Part shown: piece after piece, positions 54,922-63,924 of the stretch | How positions within the stretch are numbered: position 1 is the first letter of the stretch | Layout of the letters: every line of letters begins with the position of its first letter | Source of the DNA: Aquimonas sp044377145 | GTDB lineage: Bacteria; Pseudomonadota; Gammaproteobacteria; Xanthomonadales; Xanthomonadaceae | Assembly: GCF_044377145.1 (NCBI RefSeq) | Contig: NZ_JBILJQ010000011.1 | Location: 23,630 to 87,629 of the forward strand | Length of the DNA: 64,000 nucleotides | Reading direction: 5' to 3' | The notes under the pieces: generated by a model | Seen by the model: only the letters and a program-made list of their open reading frames with translations | Database searches by the model: none | What the model was told of the DNA's origin: nothing | Translations under genes and position numbers: made by a program

Positions 54922-55842
54922 ATGGCTGTGACGCTGGATCCGCGCAGGCTGCAGGGCGCCACCGGTGCTCGGCTGCTGAGCTTTGCCGTCGCACTGCTGG
55001 TCGTGCTGGCGCTGCTGCGGCTGGGGTTCCTGCTGCTGGCCGGGCCGGCGGTGCCGATACAGCCATCCGGGTTCGTGCCATTGACCGACAGCGCGGCCGC
55101 GCCCAGCGATGCCGGCGTCGCCCGCTGGCATCTGTTCGGCGAGTCCGGCACCGCGCTCGACCTGATGGCGCTGGCTCAGAGCGCGCCCGAAACCAGCCTG
55201 AAGCTCATCCTGCGCGGCACCTTGAATCTGGAGGGCCACGAGGACGGCATCGCCATCATCAGCGACGAGGCCGGCGAGCATCGACGCTACAAGGTTGGCG
55301 ATGAGCTGCCGGGCGGTGCGCGGCTTGAGGCGATCAGCGCCGGCCGCGTGCTGCTGTCGCGCAATGGCGTGACCGAGGGCCTCAGCCTGCCCCGCGATGC
55401 GCAGGCGCAGGCCGCCGGCGCGGGTCCGGCAGCGGCCGCGCCGGGCGCAGGTGCCGGTTCGTCCTCGACTCGCGCGCCCAGTGCAGCGCCGCCGGTGATG
55501 CCCTTCATCAATCCGGTAATCGCGTCCGGCGCGCCAAGCATGGAGAGCATTCGCGAGGCCACCGGCATTGATGCCGCCGCGCTGGCGAGCCAGGTACAGG
55601 TGTTTCCGGTGCTGGAGAACGGCCGCTTCGCCGGCGTACGGCTGGCGGTCGGCCGCGACAGCGAGCTGTTCAGCCGCACCGGTCTCAAGCCCACCGACGT
55701 CATCACGGCGGTCAACGGCATTCCCCTCGATGGCCCGCAGCGGCAGTCCGAGCTGATGAGCTCGCTGCGTGATGCGCGCAGCCTGCGCCTCACCGTGCGC
55801 CGCGACGGCGCCGAACAGCAGATCGGCGTGGACCTGAAGTAG
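54922..55842 (+). CDS. gspC: Type II secretion system protein GspC
   Basis: A 306-residue inner-membrane component that connects the cytoplasmic platform to the secretin. One N-terminal helix (about 18-40) is followed by the homology region (about 60-155, with LILRGTLNLEGHEDGIAIISD and YKVGDELPGGARLEAI). An Ala/Pro-rich linker and a C-terminal PDZ domain (about 215-306, GLKPTDVITAVNGIPLDGPQR) follow. It heads a gspC-gspD-gspE set and is 7 nt from rhlB. Confidence 0.88.
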   Translation: MAVTLDPRRLQGATGARLLSFAVALLVVLALLRLGFLLLAGPAVPIQPSGFVPLTDSAAAPSDAGVARWHLFGESGTALDLMALAQSAPETSLKLILRGTLNLEGHEDGIAIISDEAGEHRRYKVGDELPGGARLEAISAGRVLLSRNGVTEGLSLPRDAQAQAAGAGPAAAAPGAGAGSSSTRAPSAAPPVMPFINPVIASGAPSMESIREATGIDAAALASQVQVFPVLENGRFAGVRLAVGRDSELFSRTGLKPTDVITAVNGIPLDGPQRQSELMSSLRDARSLRLTVRRDGAEQQIGVDLK

Positions 55843-55910
55843 TTCGCTGTGGAAACATCGCGGGTCGCCGATGGCGGCCCATCCAGACTCGTCATTCAAC
55901 CGGAACGCCC

Positions 55911-57995
55911 ATGCGTACGCTCCCGATCTCTGCTGCGATTTCGATGGCACTGCTGGTGTGGTTTGCGCCACATGCCCAGGCCCAGGTGACGGTACCCGTC
56001 GAGAACATACCCGGCGTGACGGTGCAGCAGGTGCAGGTGCCGGTCGCAAGCCCGACCACGCCGGCCAACGGCAGCGGGCGGCATACGCTGAATCTCAAAG
56101 CGGCCGACATCAATGTGCTGATCCAGACCGTCAGCGAAATCACCGGGCGCAGCTTCATCGTCGATCAGAGCGTGACCGGTGCGGTCACCGTGATCTCGAC
56201 CCAGCCGATGACGGCCGATGAGATCTACGAGGTGTTCCTGTCAGTGCTGCGCGTGCACGGCTATTCGGCGGTGTCGACCGGACGCATGACCAAGATCGTG
56301 CCGGACGTCAACTCGGCCCAGCAGGGTAGCCTCGGCGCAGCCGAAGGCGGCGGCGATGCGGTGGTGACCCGGATCATCGATCTCAAACACATCTCGGCGG
56401 CCGAGATGACCGCCCTGCTGCGACCCTTGATGCCGCAGCAGGCGCATCTGGCTGCGCACGGTGCCAGCAACAGCCTGCTGGTGGCCGACCGCGCCGCCAA
56501 TGTCGAACGCATCAGCGCGATCATCCGCCGCATCGATGTCGCCTCCGATGCCGAAGTCGAAGTGATTCCGCTGCGTCATGCCAGCGCATCCGAGGTGGCG
56601 CGTACCCTGATGGCGCTGGAATCCGGCGCCGCCACGGCTGCCGCGGGTGCCGCCACGTCCAAGGTCTTGGCCGACGCGCGCACCAACTCGCTGCTGTTGT
56701 CGGGTGACCGCGCCCAGCGCTTGCGCGCGCGCAGCCTGATCGTGCATCTGGATACGCCGCTGGACGGCGGCGAAAGCACCCAGGTGGTGTACCTGCGCAA
56801 CGCCAATGCCGAGGATCTGGTGCCGATTCTGGACGGCATCGCCTCTACCCTGACCGGCGATTTGCCGCCGGCCGAGGGCCAGCCCGCCGGCGCCAAGACC
56901 GCGACCATCCAGGCCCACGCCGAAACCAATGCGCTGATCATCAGCGCCGCGCCTTCGGTGTACCGCGAACTGGCTGCAGTGATCCGTCAGCTCGATGTGC
57001 GTCGCGCGCAGGTGCAGGTCGAGGCGATCATTGCCGAGATCAGCGATGAGCTGGCCTCCGAGCTCGGCGTGCAGTGGCAGAGCACCGACCTGGACGCCAA
57101 CGGCCGCGGCGTGATCGGCGGCACCAACTTCCCCGGCAGCACCGGCACTGGCGGCATCGCCTCGGGCCTGACCAATCCGCTCAGCGTGATCGGTGGCAAT
57201 GGTCTGAATGTGGGCTACCTGCGTGGCTCGGTCACCCTGCCGATCGGCCCCAACGGTGCCGATGTCACGGTGTTCCAGCTCGGCGCGCTGGTGAAGGCCC
57301 TGCGCGGTGATGGCCGCGCCAATGTGCTGTCCAGCCCCTCGATCGTCACCCTAGATCACCAGGAGGCGCAGATCAAGGTGGTGCAGGAAGTGCCCTTCCT
57401 GACCGGGCAGTACACCAATACTTCGACCACCGGCGGCAGCAATCAGCCGACCAACCCGTTCCAGACTATCGACCGCCAGGATGTCGGTGTGATCCTCACG
57501 GTGACCCCGCATGTCAATGAGGGCGACGCGGTGCGGTTGGAGCTGAAGCAGGAAGTCTCCGCACTGTCTCCGCAGGCCTCGGGTGCGGTCGATCTGATCA
57601 CCAACAAGCGCGAACTCTCGACCACGGTGCTGGTGCCGGATGGCGGCCTGCTGGTGCTGGGCGGCCTGACCTCGGACGAGGCCACCGAGAACGTGCAGGG
57701 CGTGCCCGGGTTGTCGCGGATTCCGCTACTGGGACACTTGTTCAAATCGCGCGGCGCCAAGCGCAACAAGCGCACCCTGATGGTGTTCCTGCGTCCGACC
57801 ATCCTGCGCGATGCGGCGACCGAGGCCGCGGTGTCCAGCGAGAAGTACAACTACATCCGCACCGAGCAGCTGCAGATCCGCGAGCGTGCCGGCAGCCGCA
57901 TCGGTGGCGAGAACCAGCCGCTGCTGCCCGAGCTGCCCGCCGACATGTTCCAGAACCCGCCGCCGGTTGAGGGCGAGGGCCGGCCGCAGCCGTGA
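55911..57995 (+). CDS. gspD: Type II secretion system secretin GspD
   Basis: A 694-residue outer-membrane channel. The signal peptide ends near HAQA. The N0-N3 domains are visible as repeated beta-alpha modules (LNLKAADINVLIQTVSEITGRSF; HISAAEMTALLRPLMP; NANAEDLVPILDGI). The secretin core contains VEAIIAEISDELASELG, NVLSSPSIVTLDHQEA and VPDGGLLVLGGL. The C-terminal tail after ~665 is short and carries no obvious pilotin-binding domain. It overlaps gspE by 4 nt. Confidence 0.95.
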   Translation: MRTLPISAAISMALLVWFAPHAQAQVTVPVENIPGVTVQQVQVPVASPTTPANGSGRHTLNLKAADINVLIQTVSEITGRSFIVDQSVTGAVTVISTQPMTADEIYEVFLSVLRVHGYSAVSTGRMTKIVPDVNSAQQGSLGAAEGGGDAVVTRIIDLKHISAAEMTALLRPLMPQQAHLAAHGASNSLLVADRAANVERISAIIRRIDVASDAEVEVIPLRHASASEVARTLMALESGAATAAAGAATSKVLADARTNSLLLSGDRAQRLRARSLIVHLDTPLDGGESTQVVYLRNANAEDLVPILDGIASTLTGDLPPAEGQPAGAKTATIQAHAETNALIISAAPSVYRELAAVIRQLDVRRAQVQVEAIIAEISDELASELGVQWQSTDLDANGRGVIGGTNFPGSTGTGGIASGLTNPLSVIGGNGLNVGYLRGSVTLPIGPNGADVTVFQLGALVKALRGDGRANVLSSPSIVTLDHQEAQIKVVQEVPFLTGQYTNTSTTGGSNQPTNPFQTIDRQDVGVILTVTPHVNEGDAVRLELKQEVSALSPQASGAVDLITNKRELSTTVLVPDGGLLVLGGLTSDEATENVQGVPGLSRIPLLGHLFKSRGAKRNKRTLMVFLRPTILRDAATEAAVSSEKYNYIRTEQLQIRERAGSRIGGENQPLLPELPADMFQNPPPVEGEGRPQP

Positions 57996-59467
57996 GCACG
58001 CCCGCACGGCCCGGTTTTGGCTTTGCCCGTCGTCACGGCGCCACCGTGCTGGCGCTGGCGGACGACCACGCCGAGGTCGCCTACCGGCCGGGCGTGCTGC
58101 CCGAGGTCATCGCCGAGCTGCGCCGGCATGTGGGCCGGCCACTGAAACTCAGCCCGCAGACGGCCGAGGGTTTCGAGCAGCTGCTGCGGCGTCTGTATGA
58201 GGGCGGTGCCGACGACGCGCGCGCGATGGCTGCCGACTTCGATGAACGCATGGACTTGAATCAGCTCGCGGACGCATTGCCCGAGCCGCAGGATTTGCTG
58301 GAGAGCGAGGACGAGGCGCCGATCATCCGCCTGATCAATGCCCTGCTGACCGAGGCGGTGAAAGAGAACGCCTCCGACATCCACCTGGAGCCGTTCGAAC
58401 ACAGTCTGCTGGTGCGCTTCCGCGTCGACGGCGTGCTGCGCGAAGTGCTGCGCCCGCAGAAGGCGGTGGCCCAGCCGGTGGTCAGCCGCATCAAGGTGAT
58501 GGCCAAGCTCGACATCGCCGAGAAGCGTCTGCCGCAGGACGGCCGCATCAGCCTGCGGATTGCCGGGCGCCCGGTGGATGTTCGCGTATCGACCATTCCG
58601 GCCGGCTTCGGCGAGCGCGTGGTGCTGCGATTGCTCGACAAGCAGGCCGGGCGGCTGGACCTGGCCGAGCTCGGCATGGCCGCGCCGACCCTGGCCCACA
58701 TCGATCGGCTGATCCATCGCCCGCACGGCATCCTGCTGGTGACCGGTCCGACCGGCTCGGGCAAGACCACCACACTGTACGCGGCGCTCTCAAGGCTCAA
58801 CGACAGCACCCGCAACATTCTCACGGTCGAAGACCCGATTGAGTACTACCTCGATGGCGTCGGCCAGACCCAGGTCAATGCCAAGGTCGAAATGACCTTC
58901 GCCCGCGGCCTGCGCGCGATCCTGCGTCAGGATCCGGACGTGGTGATGGTCGGCGAAATCCGCGACTTGGAAACCGCCGAAATCGCGGTGCAGGCCTCGC
59001 TGACCGGTCATCTGGTGCTGTCGACCCTGCACACCAACTCCGCGGTCGGCGCACCGACCCGTCTGCGCGACATGGGCGTCGAGCCCTTCCTGCTCGCCTC
59101 GTCTCTGCTCGGCGTGGTCGCGCAGCGTCTGGTGCGCCGGCTCGACCCGGCCCAGAGCGAGTGGTACACGCCCACCCCGACCGATTTCGCCGCGTTTGGC
59201 CGCAGCCCGGACGCCGCCGTGCGGTTCGCGCGGCCGCGCTCGGATCTCGAAGGCCGCACCAGCGGATACCGCGGCCGTGGTGGCGTCTACGAAGTGGTGC
59301 TGGTCGATGAGGCTATGCGCGCACTGATCCACGCCGGCGCTTCCGAAGCCGAGATGACCCGCGAAGCGCGTCGCCACACCCCATCGATCCTCGACGACGG
59401 TTGGGACCGCGTGGTGGCGGGAATGACCTCCGCGGACGAGGTGCTGCGCGTCACCCGCGAAGACTAG
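57992..59467 (+). CDS. gspE: Type II secretion ATPase GspE lacking the zinc tetracysteine motif
   Basis: A 491-residue secretion ATPase. The N1E/N2E domains (about 1-160) precede Walker A GPTGSGKTTT (near 251), the Asp box (ILTVEDPIEY), Walker B (PDVVMVGEIRD) and the His box (GHLVLSTLHTN). The region before SGYRGRGGVYEV normally holds a CxxC...CxxC zinc module. Here it contains no cysteine, and the whole protein appears to have none. The GTG start overlaps the gspD stop. The other gsp genes (F to N) are not in the window, so the system is encoded in at least two loci. Confidence 0.92.
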   Translation: MSTPARPGFGFARRHGATVLALADDHAEVAYRPGVLPEVIAELRRHVGRPLKLSPQTAEGFEQLLRRLYEGGADDARAMAADFDERMDLNQLADALPEPQDLLESEDEAPIIRLINALLTEAVKENASDIHLEPFEHSLLVRFRVDGVLREVLRPQKAVAQPVVSRIKVMAKLDIAEKRLPQDGRISLRIAGRPVDVRVSTIPAGFGERVVLRLLDKQAGRLDLAELGMAAPTLAHIDRLIHRPHGILLVTGPTGSGKTTTLYAALSRLNDSTRNILTVEDPIEYYLDGVGQTQVNAKVEMTFARGLRAILRQDPDVVMVGEIRDLETAEIAVQASLTGHLVLSTLHTNSAVGAPTRLRDMGVEPFLLASSLLGVVAQRLVRRLDPAQSEWYTPTPTDFAAFGRSPDAAVRFARPRSDLEGRTSGYRGRGGVYEVVLVDEAMRALIHAGASEAEMTREARRHTPSILDDGWDRVVAGMTSADEVLRVTRED

Positions 59468-59482
59468 CTCAGCAGGCTGCGC

Positions 59483-61042
59483 TCAGCGCGCGGCATACCT
59501 TGGCTGCGTTGGCGCTGCAAGATAGGTGCCCAGCAAGGCGCGATGGTCAGGTAGGTTGTGCAGCGCATGCTGGCTGACCTGACGCAACATCTCGAACTCG
59601 CGGCGCGCGGCGGCACGCTCCGGATATCGTCCGGCCTGACGCCTCAGATCGGTCTTGAATTCCATGCCGTATAGCACGAACTGCCAGCTTGCCGGCATGA
59701 ACATCTCTAGGTCGGTGACGAAATCCAACCGATGCGGCGGGCGCAGCCGCCATTCGGCCAAGCGGTCCTGCAGGCTGCTCGGGACGCTGGTGGAATCGCT
59801 GTTGTCGACCCAGAAGCTGCTGTCTCGGCGCTGGCTGAGGCAGTAGTGCAGCTTGATGAAATCTATGATGCGCGCGTAGCGCTCGTTCATCATTCGGTTG
59901 AAGTGGCTGGCGGCGCGTGTCTGGTCGCCGCTGTCGGGCAGCAGATGGGTGAGCAGATAGGTGGCGATTTCGATCAGACCGATTCCGGTCGATTCCAGCG
60001 GCTCAAGAAAGCCGGCCGACAGCCCGATCGCGACACAGTTGTGTTTCCACTGCTGGCGGCGATAGCCGGTTTCAAAGCTCAGATGCCGTACTGGCAGGCG
60101 CTCGCCTTGGGGGCCGGCATGCGTTCGCAGTAGTTGTTCGGCCTGCTCGCTGCTGCTGTGCCGGCTGGAATACACATAGCCCAGTCCGCGGCGCGCCTGC
60201 AGGGCGATGTCCCAAGTCCAGCCGGCAGTGTGCGCAGTCGAGATCGTGTACGAGGGCAGTGGCGCGTCCGGGCGTGGATAGGGAATCTGCATGGCCACGG
60301 CGCGATCAACGAACAGCACATCGCGCAGCGGCTGCAGCGCTTCGCCCAGTGCTTCGCCGATCAGGCGCGCGCGCAAGCCGGTGCAGTCCACATAGAGATC
60401 CGCTTGCAGGCACAGCCCCTCTCGCGTGTGCAGCGCGTGGATACCACCTTGTTCGCCTAGCTCAACCCGCTCGATCTCGGCCAGGCGATGCTTCACGCCC
60501 AGCGCGCGGCCGGTCTCCGAAAGCAGAGCAGCGAAGCGGGCCGCGTCGAAGTGATAGGCGTAGTTCATCGGACCCTGGAAGTCGGCATCGCCGACGCGTT
60601 TGGGTCCGCGACCGGCATCGGCGATGCGCTTCTGCAGCGTGACTGCATCGGCGAGGCTATGCTCGGGTCCGGCATCACCCAGCAGCCAGTACGGCACCAG
60701 GTCCAGGCCGTCGACACGAGCGCTGGGCGAGTTGAACGGGTGGAAGTAGTGGTTGGCGCCGACCGCACCAGCGGGGCGCACCCAGTCGACGAAACGAATG
60801 CCTTGCTTGAAGGTAGCACCGGTCGCCTGGATGAAATGGGCTTCGCTGATACCGATCTGCGCCAAGGTCCCGCGGATCGACGGGAAGGTGCCCTCACCGA
60901 CGCCGAGAATACCGATCTCCGGCGATTCGACCAGTTCGATCTCGATCGCATCCGCAGCGTTCGCGTTGAGTACCCGCGCGAGATAGCACGCACACAGCCA
61001 TCCCGCTGTTCCACCACCCGCGATCACTACTCGTTTCAGCAT
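59483..61042 (-). CDS. Flavin-dependent tryptophan-halogenase-family enzyme
   Basis: A 519-residue FAD enzyme of the tryptophan-halogenase family, which uses reduced flavin, oxygen and halide to halogenate an aromatic ring. The nucleotide-binding GGGTAGW is at 9-15. The catalytic lysine is K79 in ATFKQG, the same number as K79 of PrnA, and the catalytic glutamate is E350 in LEPLESTG. The WxWxIP family motif reads WTWDIA (275-280). ATG 61042 (MLKRVVIAGG) follows a GGGGGA ribosome site; the open frame further upstream crosses the promoter boxes. It is divergent from a TonB receptor, a pairing seen in Xanthomonadales and Caulobacterales. The substrate is unknown, and no flavin reductase adjoins. 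Confidence 0.9.
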   Translation of the reverse strand: MLKRVVIAGGGTAGWLCACYLARVLNANAADAIEIELVESPEIGILGVGEGTFPSIRGTLAQIGISEAHFIQATGATFKQGIRFVDWVRPAGAVGANHYFHPFNSPSARVDGLDLVPYWLLGDAGPEHSLADAVTLQKRIADAGRGPKRVGDADFQGPMNYAYHFDAARFAALLSETGRALGVKHRLAEIERVELGEQGGIHALHTREGLCLQADLYVDCTGLRARLIGEALGEALQPLRDVLFVDRAVAMQIPYPRPDAPLPSYTISTAHTAGWTWDIALQARRGLGYVYSSRHSSSEQAEQLLRTHAGPQGERLPVRHLSFETGYRRQQWKHNCVAIGLSAGFLEPLESTGIGLIEIATYLLTHLLPDSGDQTRAASHFNRMMNERYARIIDFIKLHYCLSQRRDSSFWVDNSDSTSVPSSLQDRLAEWRLRPPHRLDFVTDLEMFMPASWQFVLYGMEFKTDLRRQAGRYPERAAARREFEMLRQVSQHALHNLPDHRALLGTYLAAPTQPRYAAR

Positions 61043-61111
61043 GTCGTCCCCCGGCATGTGGCCCGACTGCGGTCGATTCTGCCCAGTCCACCGGTGAAAA
61101 CTACACCTTGA

Positions 61112-61192
61112 TGACTGCGCTGTCATGGCGCATTGCAGCACGAGAACCATAACGATGACTGCGCTGTCAACCTTTCGTTGACAGCGCTGCCA
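61112..61192. promoter_or_regulatory. Three TGACWGCGCTGNCA boxes between halogenase and TonB receptor
   Basis: TGACTGCGCTGTCA occurs at 61112-61125 and again at 61156-61169, and TGACAGCGCTGCCA at 61179-61192. They are variants of the palindrome TGACAGCGCTGTCA, a shape typical of LacI-family operators. The first two share 16 identical bases, and the second and third together form an 11-bp inverted repeat. They lie 70-150 bp upstream of the halogenase start and 86-167 bp upstream of the receptor start. Confidence 0.7.
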
Positions 61193-61278
61193 TCGCTCGG
61201 CATTCTCCGCCGACAAAGTCTTCACAACGGTGGCCACGGGAACCCTCGGAGGTCGCCACAACCGGGGAGGGTGTTCCA

Positions 61279-63693
61279 ATGTTTTTCAAGAAATCTTTGC
61301 TTTTCAATGCTATAGCTGCGGTTCTGGCGGCGTCGCCCGGGCTGGTTACTGCGCAGTCCGCGGCTACGCCGGGGCGCGGTGAAGAGGTCGCACTTGATGC
61401 TGTCGTGGTCACTGGCACCAAGCGCGAAACTCCGCTGCAGAAGACGCCGGTGGCGATCACGGCGATCAGCGCCGAGGCGCTGGACAAGGAGCGGGTGATG
61501 ACAGTGCAGGACATCACCAATCTGGTGCCCGGCTTCTCCGCCACCACCCAGGGTGACCACGGTGTGATCACTCTGACCCTGCGCGGCATTGGCAATGACA
61601 GCGCCAAGACGGAATACGCTGATCCGGAAGTCGCGCTGTTCGTGGATGGCATCTACACCCCGCGTGCGGAAGGCGCTGCGGCTCTGCTGATGGGTCTCGA
61701 GGCGATCGAAGTACTGCGCGGCCCGCAGGGCACCCTGTGGGGACGCAACTCTACGGTGGGTGCGGTCAATATGCAGACCGCCAAGCCCGAGCTCGGCGAC
61801 AGCTCCGGCAGCGCCCAGTTCGGGATCGGCAGCTATCAGCGGTTGGGCGGTCGTGGTGCCTTCAATCTGCCGATGTCCGACACATGGGCGCTGCGCGTTG
61901 CGTTTGCGCACGAGCAGCACGAAGGTTACGTCGACTATCAGAATCCCGGTGAGCTGCTGCCCTCGCTGGAGTCGCAGCGCGAGGCCTATCTGGCCTCGGG
62001 CGGAGAGCTGTCTGCGTTCCAACCGATCAACCCAAACCTGTTTGTGACGGGCGGCGACAAGTACAACGCACAGAACCAGACCGCGGTCCGCATCAGCAGT
62101 CTGTGGGCACCCAGCGATGCCTTGAACTGGAACCTCAACTACGAGTTCTTCCGCGACACCGGCACGCCGAACGCCAACCTGATGCAGGTGCCGCGTCCTG
62201 GTCAGGAGTTCTGGTCCGCCCTCATCGACACTGCGCCTTATGCCGACCGCGAATCGCACGCCCTCCGCAGTCGAGTCGACTGGCAGATCCATGATGGGCT
62301 CAGCTTCAGCTACATCGCTGGCTTCAGCCGCTTTGACGGCTCGATGGACTACGACCAGGATGGTGGTGTCCAGGTGCCGACCAGCTTCACCACCGGAGCC
62401 ACCTACCAGCAGGACCGCACCAACTATGCCGTGTACGAGAACTCTAGCCATGAGTTCAACCTCAAGTCCGACGGCGACAACACCATCGACTGGATACTCG
62501 GGCTCTACTATGCGGCGGAGCAGAACAAGATCCGCTTCGATATCCCTATCTTCAACGGCACCCAGCAGGGCACTGTGGGTTGGCAAGACTCGTTCATCCA
62601 GCCCAAGCAGACGGTCGATTCGCGCGCTGTATTCGGCCAGGCCACCTGGAATGCTTCAGAGCGCTTCCGCCTGACCGGCGGCCTACGCTACACCGACGAC
62701 TCGAAGGAGAACATCGGCGGTCGCGGTTGGGGTTGGCAGGGGTACGGCCGTCCTGAGATCCCGCAAGCGCCGATTGCGCCCGGCACGATTCCGAGCAATG
62801 CCAACGGCTTCGGCTTTGGGGTCGGTGGCATCAACGATGGCCAGTACGACCACAGCCAATTGACCTGGCTCGCACGGGCCGATTTTGATGTGGCGGCGAA
62901 CTTCCTGTTCTATGCCAGCGTCTCCACCGGTTACAAGTCTGGCGGGCTGCAGGACGGTGGTGTGCCGTATCGGCATGAGGAGCTGACCAACTTCGAACTG
63001 GGCACCAAGAACAGCTTTGGGGGTGGCCGCATCGTCTGGAACAATGCCATCTACTTCATGGACTTCAAGGACTTCCAGCTGGCGGCGCCGATCAGCTTCA
63101 CCGATGGGAGTCGTGGTCTGGGCTTCTCGAATGTTCAGGGAAGTACAAAGGTGGCCGGGTTCGAATCCGAGCTGAATGCGCGCCTGACGGATCGGGATCG
63201 CGTCCAAGTGGTGTTCTCGGCGATTCCGCGCAAGAAGCTCGGCACCCTGTTGTACGCCGGCTCCAACGACTATCAGGGCCTGCCGCCATGCCCGGCGGAA
63301 TCCGGCATCGGCAACTGTCTGGATGTGTCGGGGAATGAGCTGGCGCACGCGCCGGATGCTGCATTGCATCTGGTCTACGAGCACGATTTCGTGTTCGGTA
63401 GCGGCGCGATGTTGACGCCGCGTATCAGTGCCCACTATGAGACAGCCTCCTGGTTGAGCCCGTTCAACCTGGGCGATGGCGATAGGCAGAAGAGCTACCA
63501 CCGCACTGACTTCAGTCTGCGCTATCAGCCAGAAAGCCAGCAGTGGTACGCGGACTTCTATGTAGACAATCTGGAGGACAGCAAGGTCCGCACCAACGCC
63601 GGGCGCACGGCGATCGGTAGCGGCAATTTCGCCTACCTCTCGCAGTACCTTCCCCCACGTACGGTCGGAGTCAATTTTGGCGTGTGGTTCTGA
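61279..63693 (+). CDS. TonB-dependent receptor paired with the halogenase
   Basis: An 804-residue outer-membrane transporter. The signal peptide (MFFKKSLLFNAIAAVLAA..., cleavage near VTAQS) is followed by a TonB-box-like LDAVVVTGTK. The plug (about 45-165, TLRGIGND...VALFVDGIYTPR and LRGPQGTLWGRNS) and a barrel ending in VNFGVWF follow. There is no STN domain. A GGGGAGGG ribosome site precedes the ATG. The divergent halogenase and the shared operator-like boxes imply joint control. The ligand cannot be deduced; related receptor/halogenase loci are often tied to carbohydrate or indole-type substrates. Confidence 0.9.
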   Translation: MFFKKSLLFNAIAAVLAASPGLVTAQSAATPGRGEEVALDAVVVTGTKRETPLQKTPVAITAISAEALDKERVMTVQDITNLVPGFSATTQGDHGVITLTLRGIGNDSAKTEYADPEVALFVDGIYTPRAEGAAALLMGLEAIEVLRGPQGTLWGRNSTVGAVNMQTAKPELGDSSGSAQFGIGSYQRLGGRGAFNLPMSDTWALRVAFAHEQHEGYVDYQNPGELLPSLESQREAYLASGGELSAFQPINPNLFVTGGDKYNAQNQTAVRISSLWAPSDALNWNLNYEFFRDTGTPNANLMQVPRPGQEFWSALIDTAPYADRESHALRSRVDWQIHDGLSFSYIAGFSRFDGSMDYDQDGGVQVPTSFTTGATYQQDRTNYAVYENSSHEFNLKSDGDNTIDWILGLYYAAEQNKIRFDIPIFNGTQQGTVGWQDSFIQPKQTVDSRAVFGQATWNASERFRLTGGLRYTDDSKENIGGRGWGWQGYGRPEIPQAPIAPGTIPSNANGFGFGVGGINDGQYDHSQLTWLARADFDVAANFLFYASVSTGYKSGGLQDGGVPYRHEELTNFELGTKNSFGGGRIVWNNAIYFMDFKDFQLAAPISFTDGSRGLGFSNVQGSTKVAGFESELNARLTDRDRVQVVFSAIPRKKLGTLLYAGSNDYQGLPPCPAESGIGNCLDVSGNELAHAPDAALHLVYEHDFVFGSGAMLTPRISAHYETASWLSPFNLGDGDRQKSYHRTDFSLRYQPESQQWYADFYVDNLEDSKVRTNAGRTAIGSGNFAYLSQYLPPRTVGVNFGVWF

Positions 63694-63796
63694 GCCAGGC
63701 GTTTCCCTGGCGCCCGGATTCGCGTCGCGGATCCCACACGCGGTGCCTCTGGCCACGAAGGACTTGCCGACGTGTGCAGCCGGCGCGTTTTGTCCA

Positions 63797-63822
63797 GACC
63801 CGCGGCGCGCGCGCCGCGGGTC
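63797..63822. terminator. Terminator-like GC palindrome after the TonB receptor
   Basis: A perfect 26-bp palindrome from GACCCGCGGC to GCCGCGGGTC is followed by GTTTGG. It lies 104 bp after the receptor stop and could terminate it and the convergent gene at the window edge. Apart from this hairpin and the partial gene beyond, the last 307 bases show nothing I can assign. Confidence 0.65.
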
Positions 63823-63924
63823 GTTTGGTGGCGCAGGCGGTATCGCTGCGCCGCCGCTTCACGCTCGTACTCTGTATGCGTCCGCCCGAGCCACCTACCG
63901 CTTCCCCACTCGCCGTGCTGAGCC

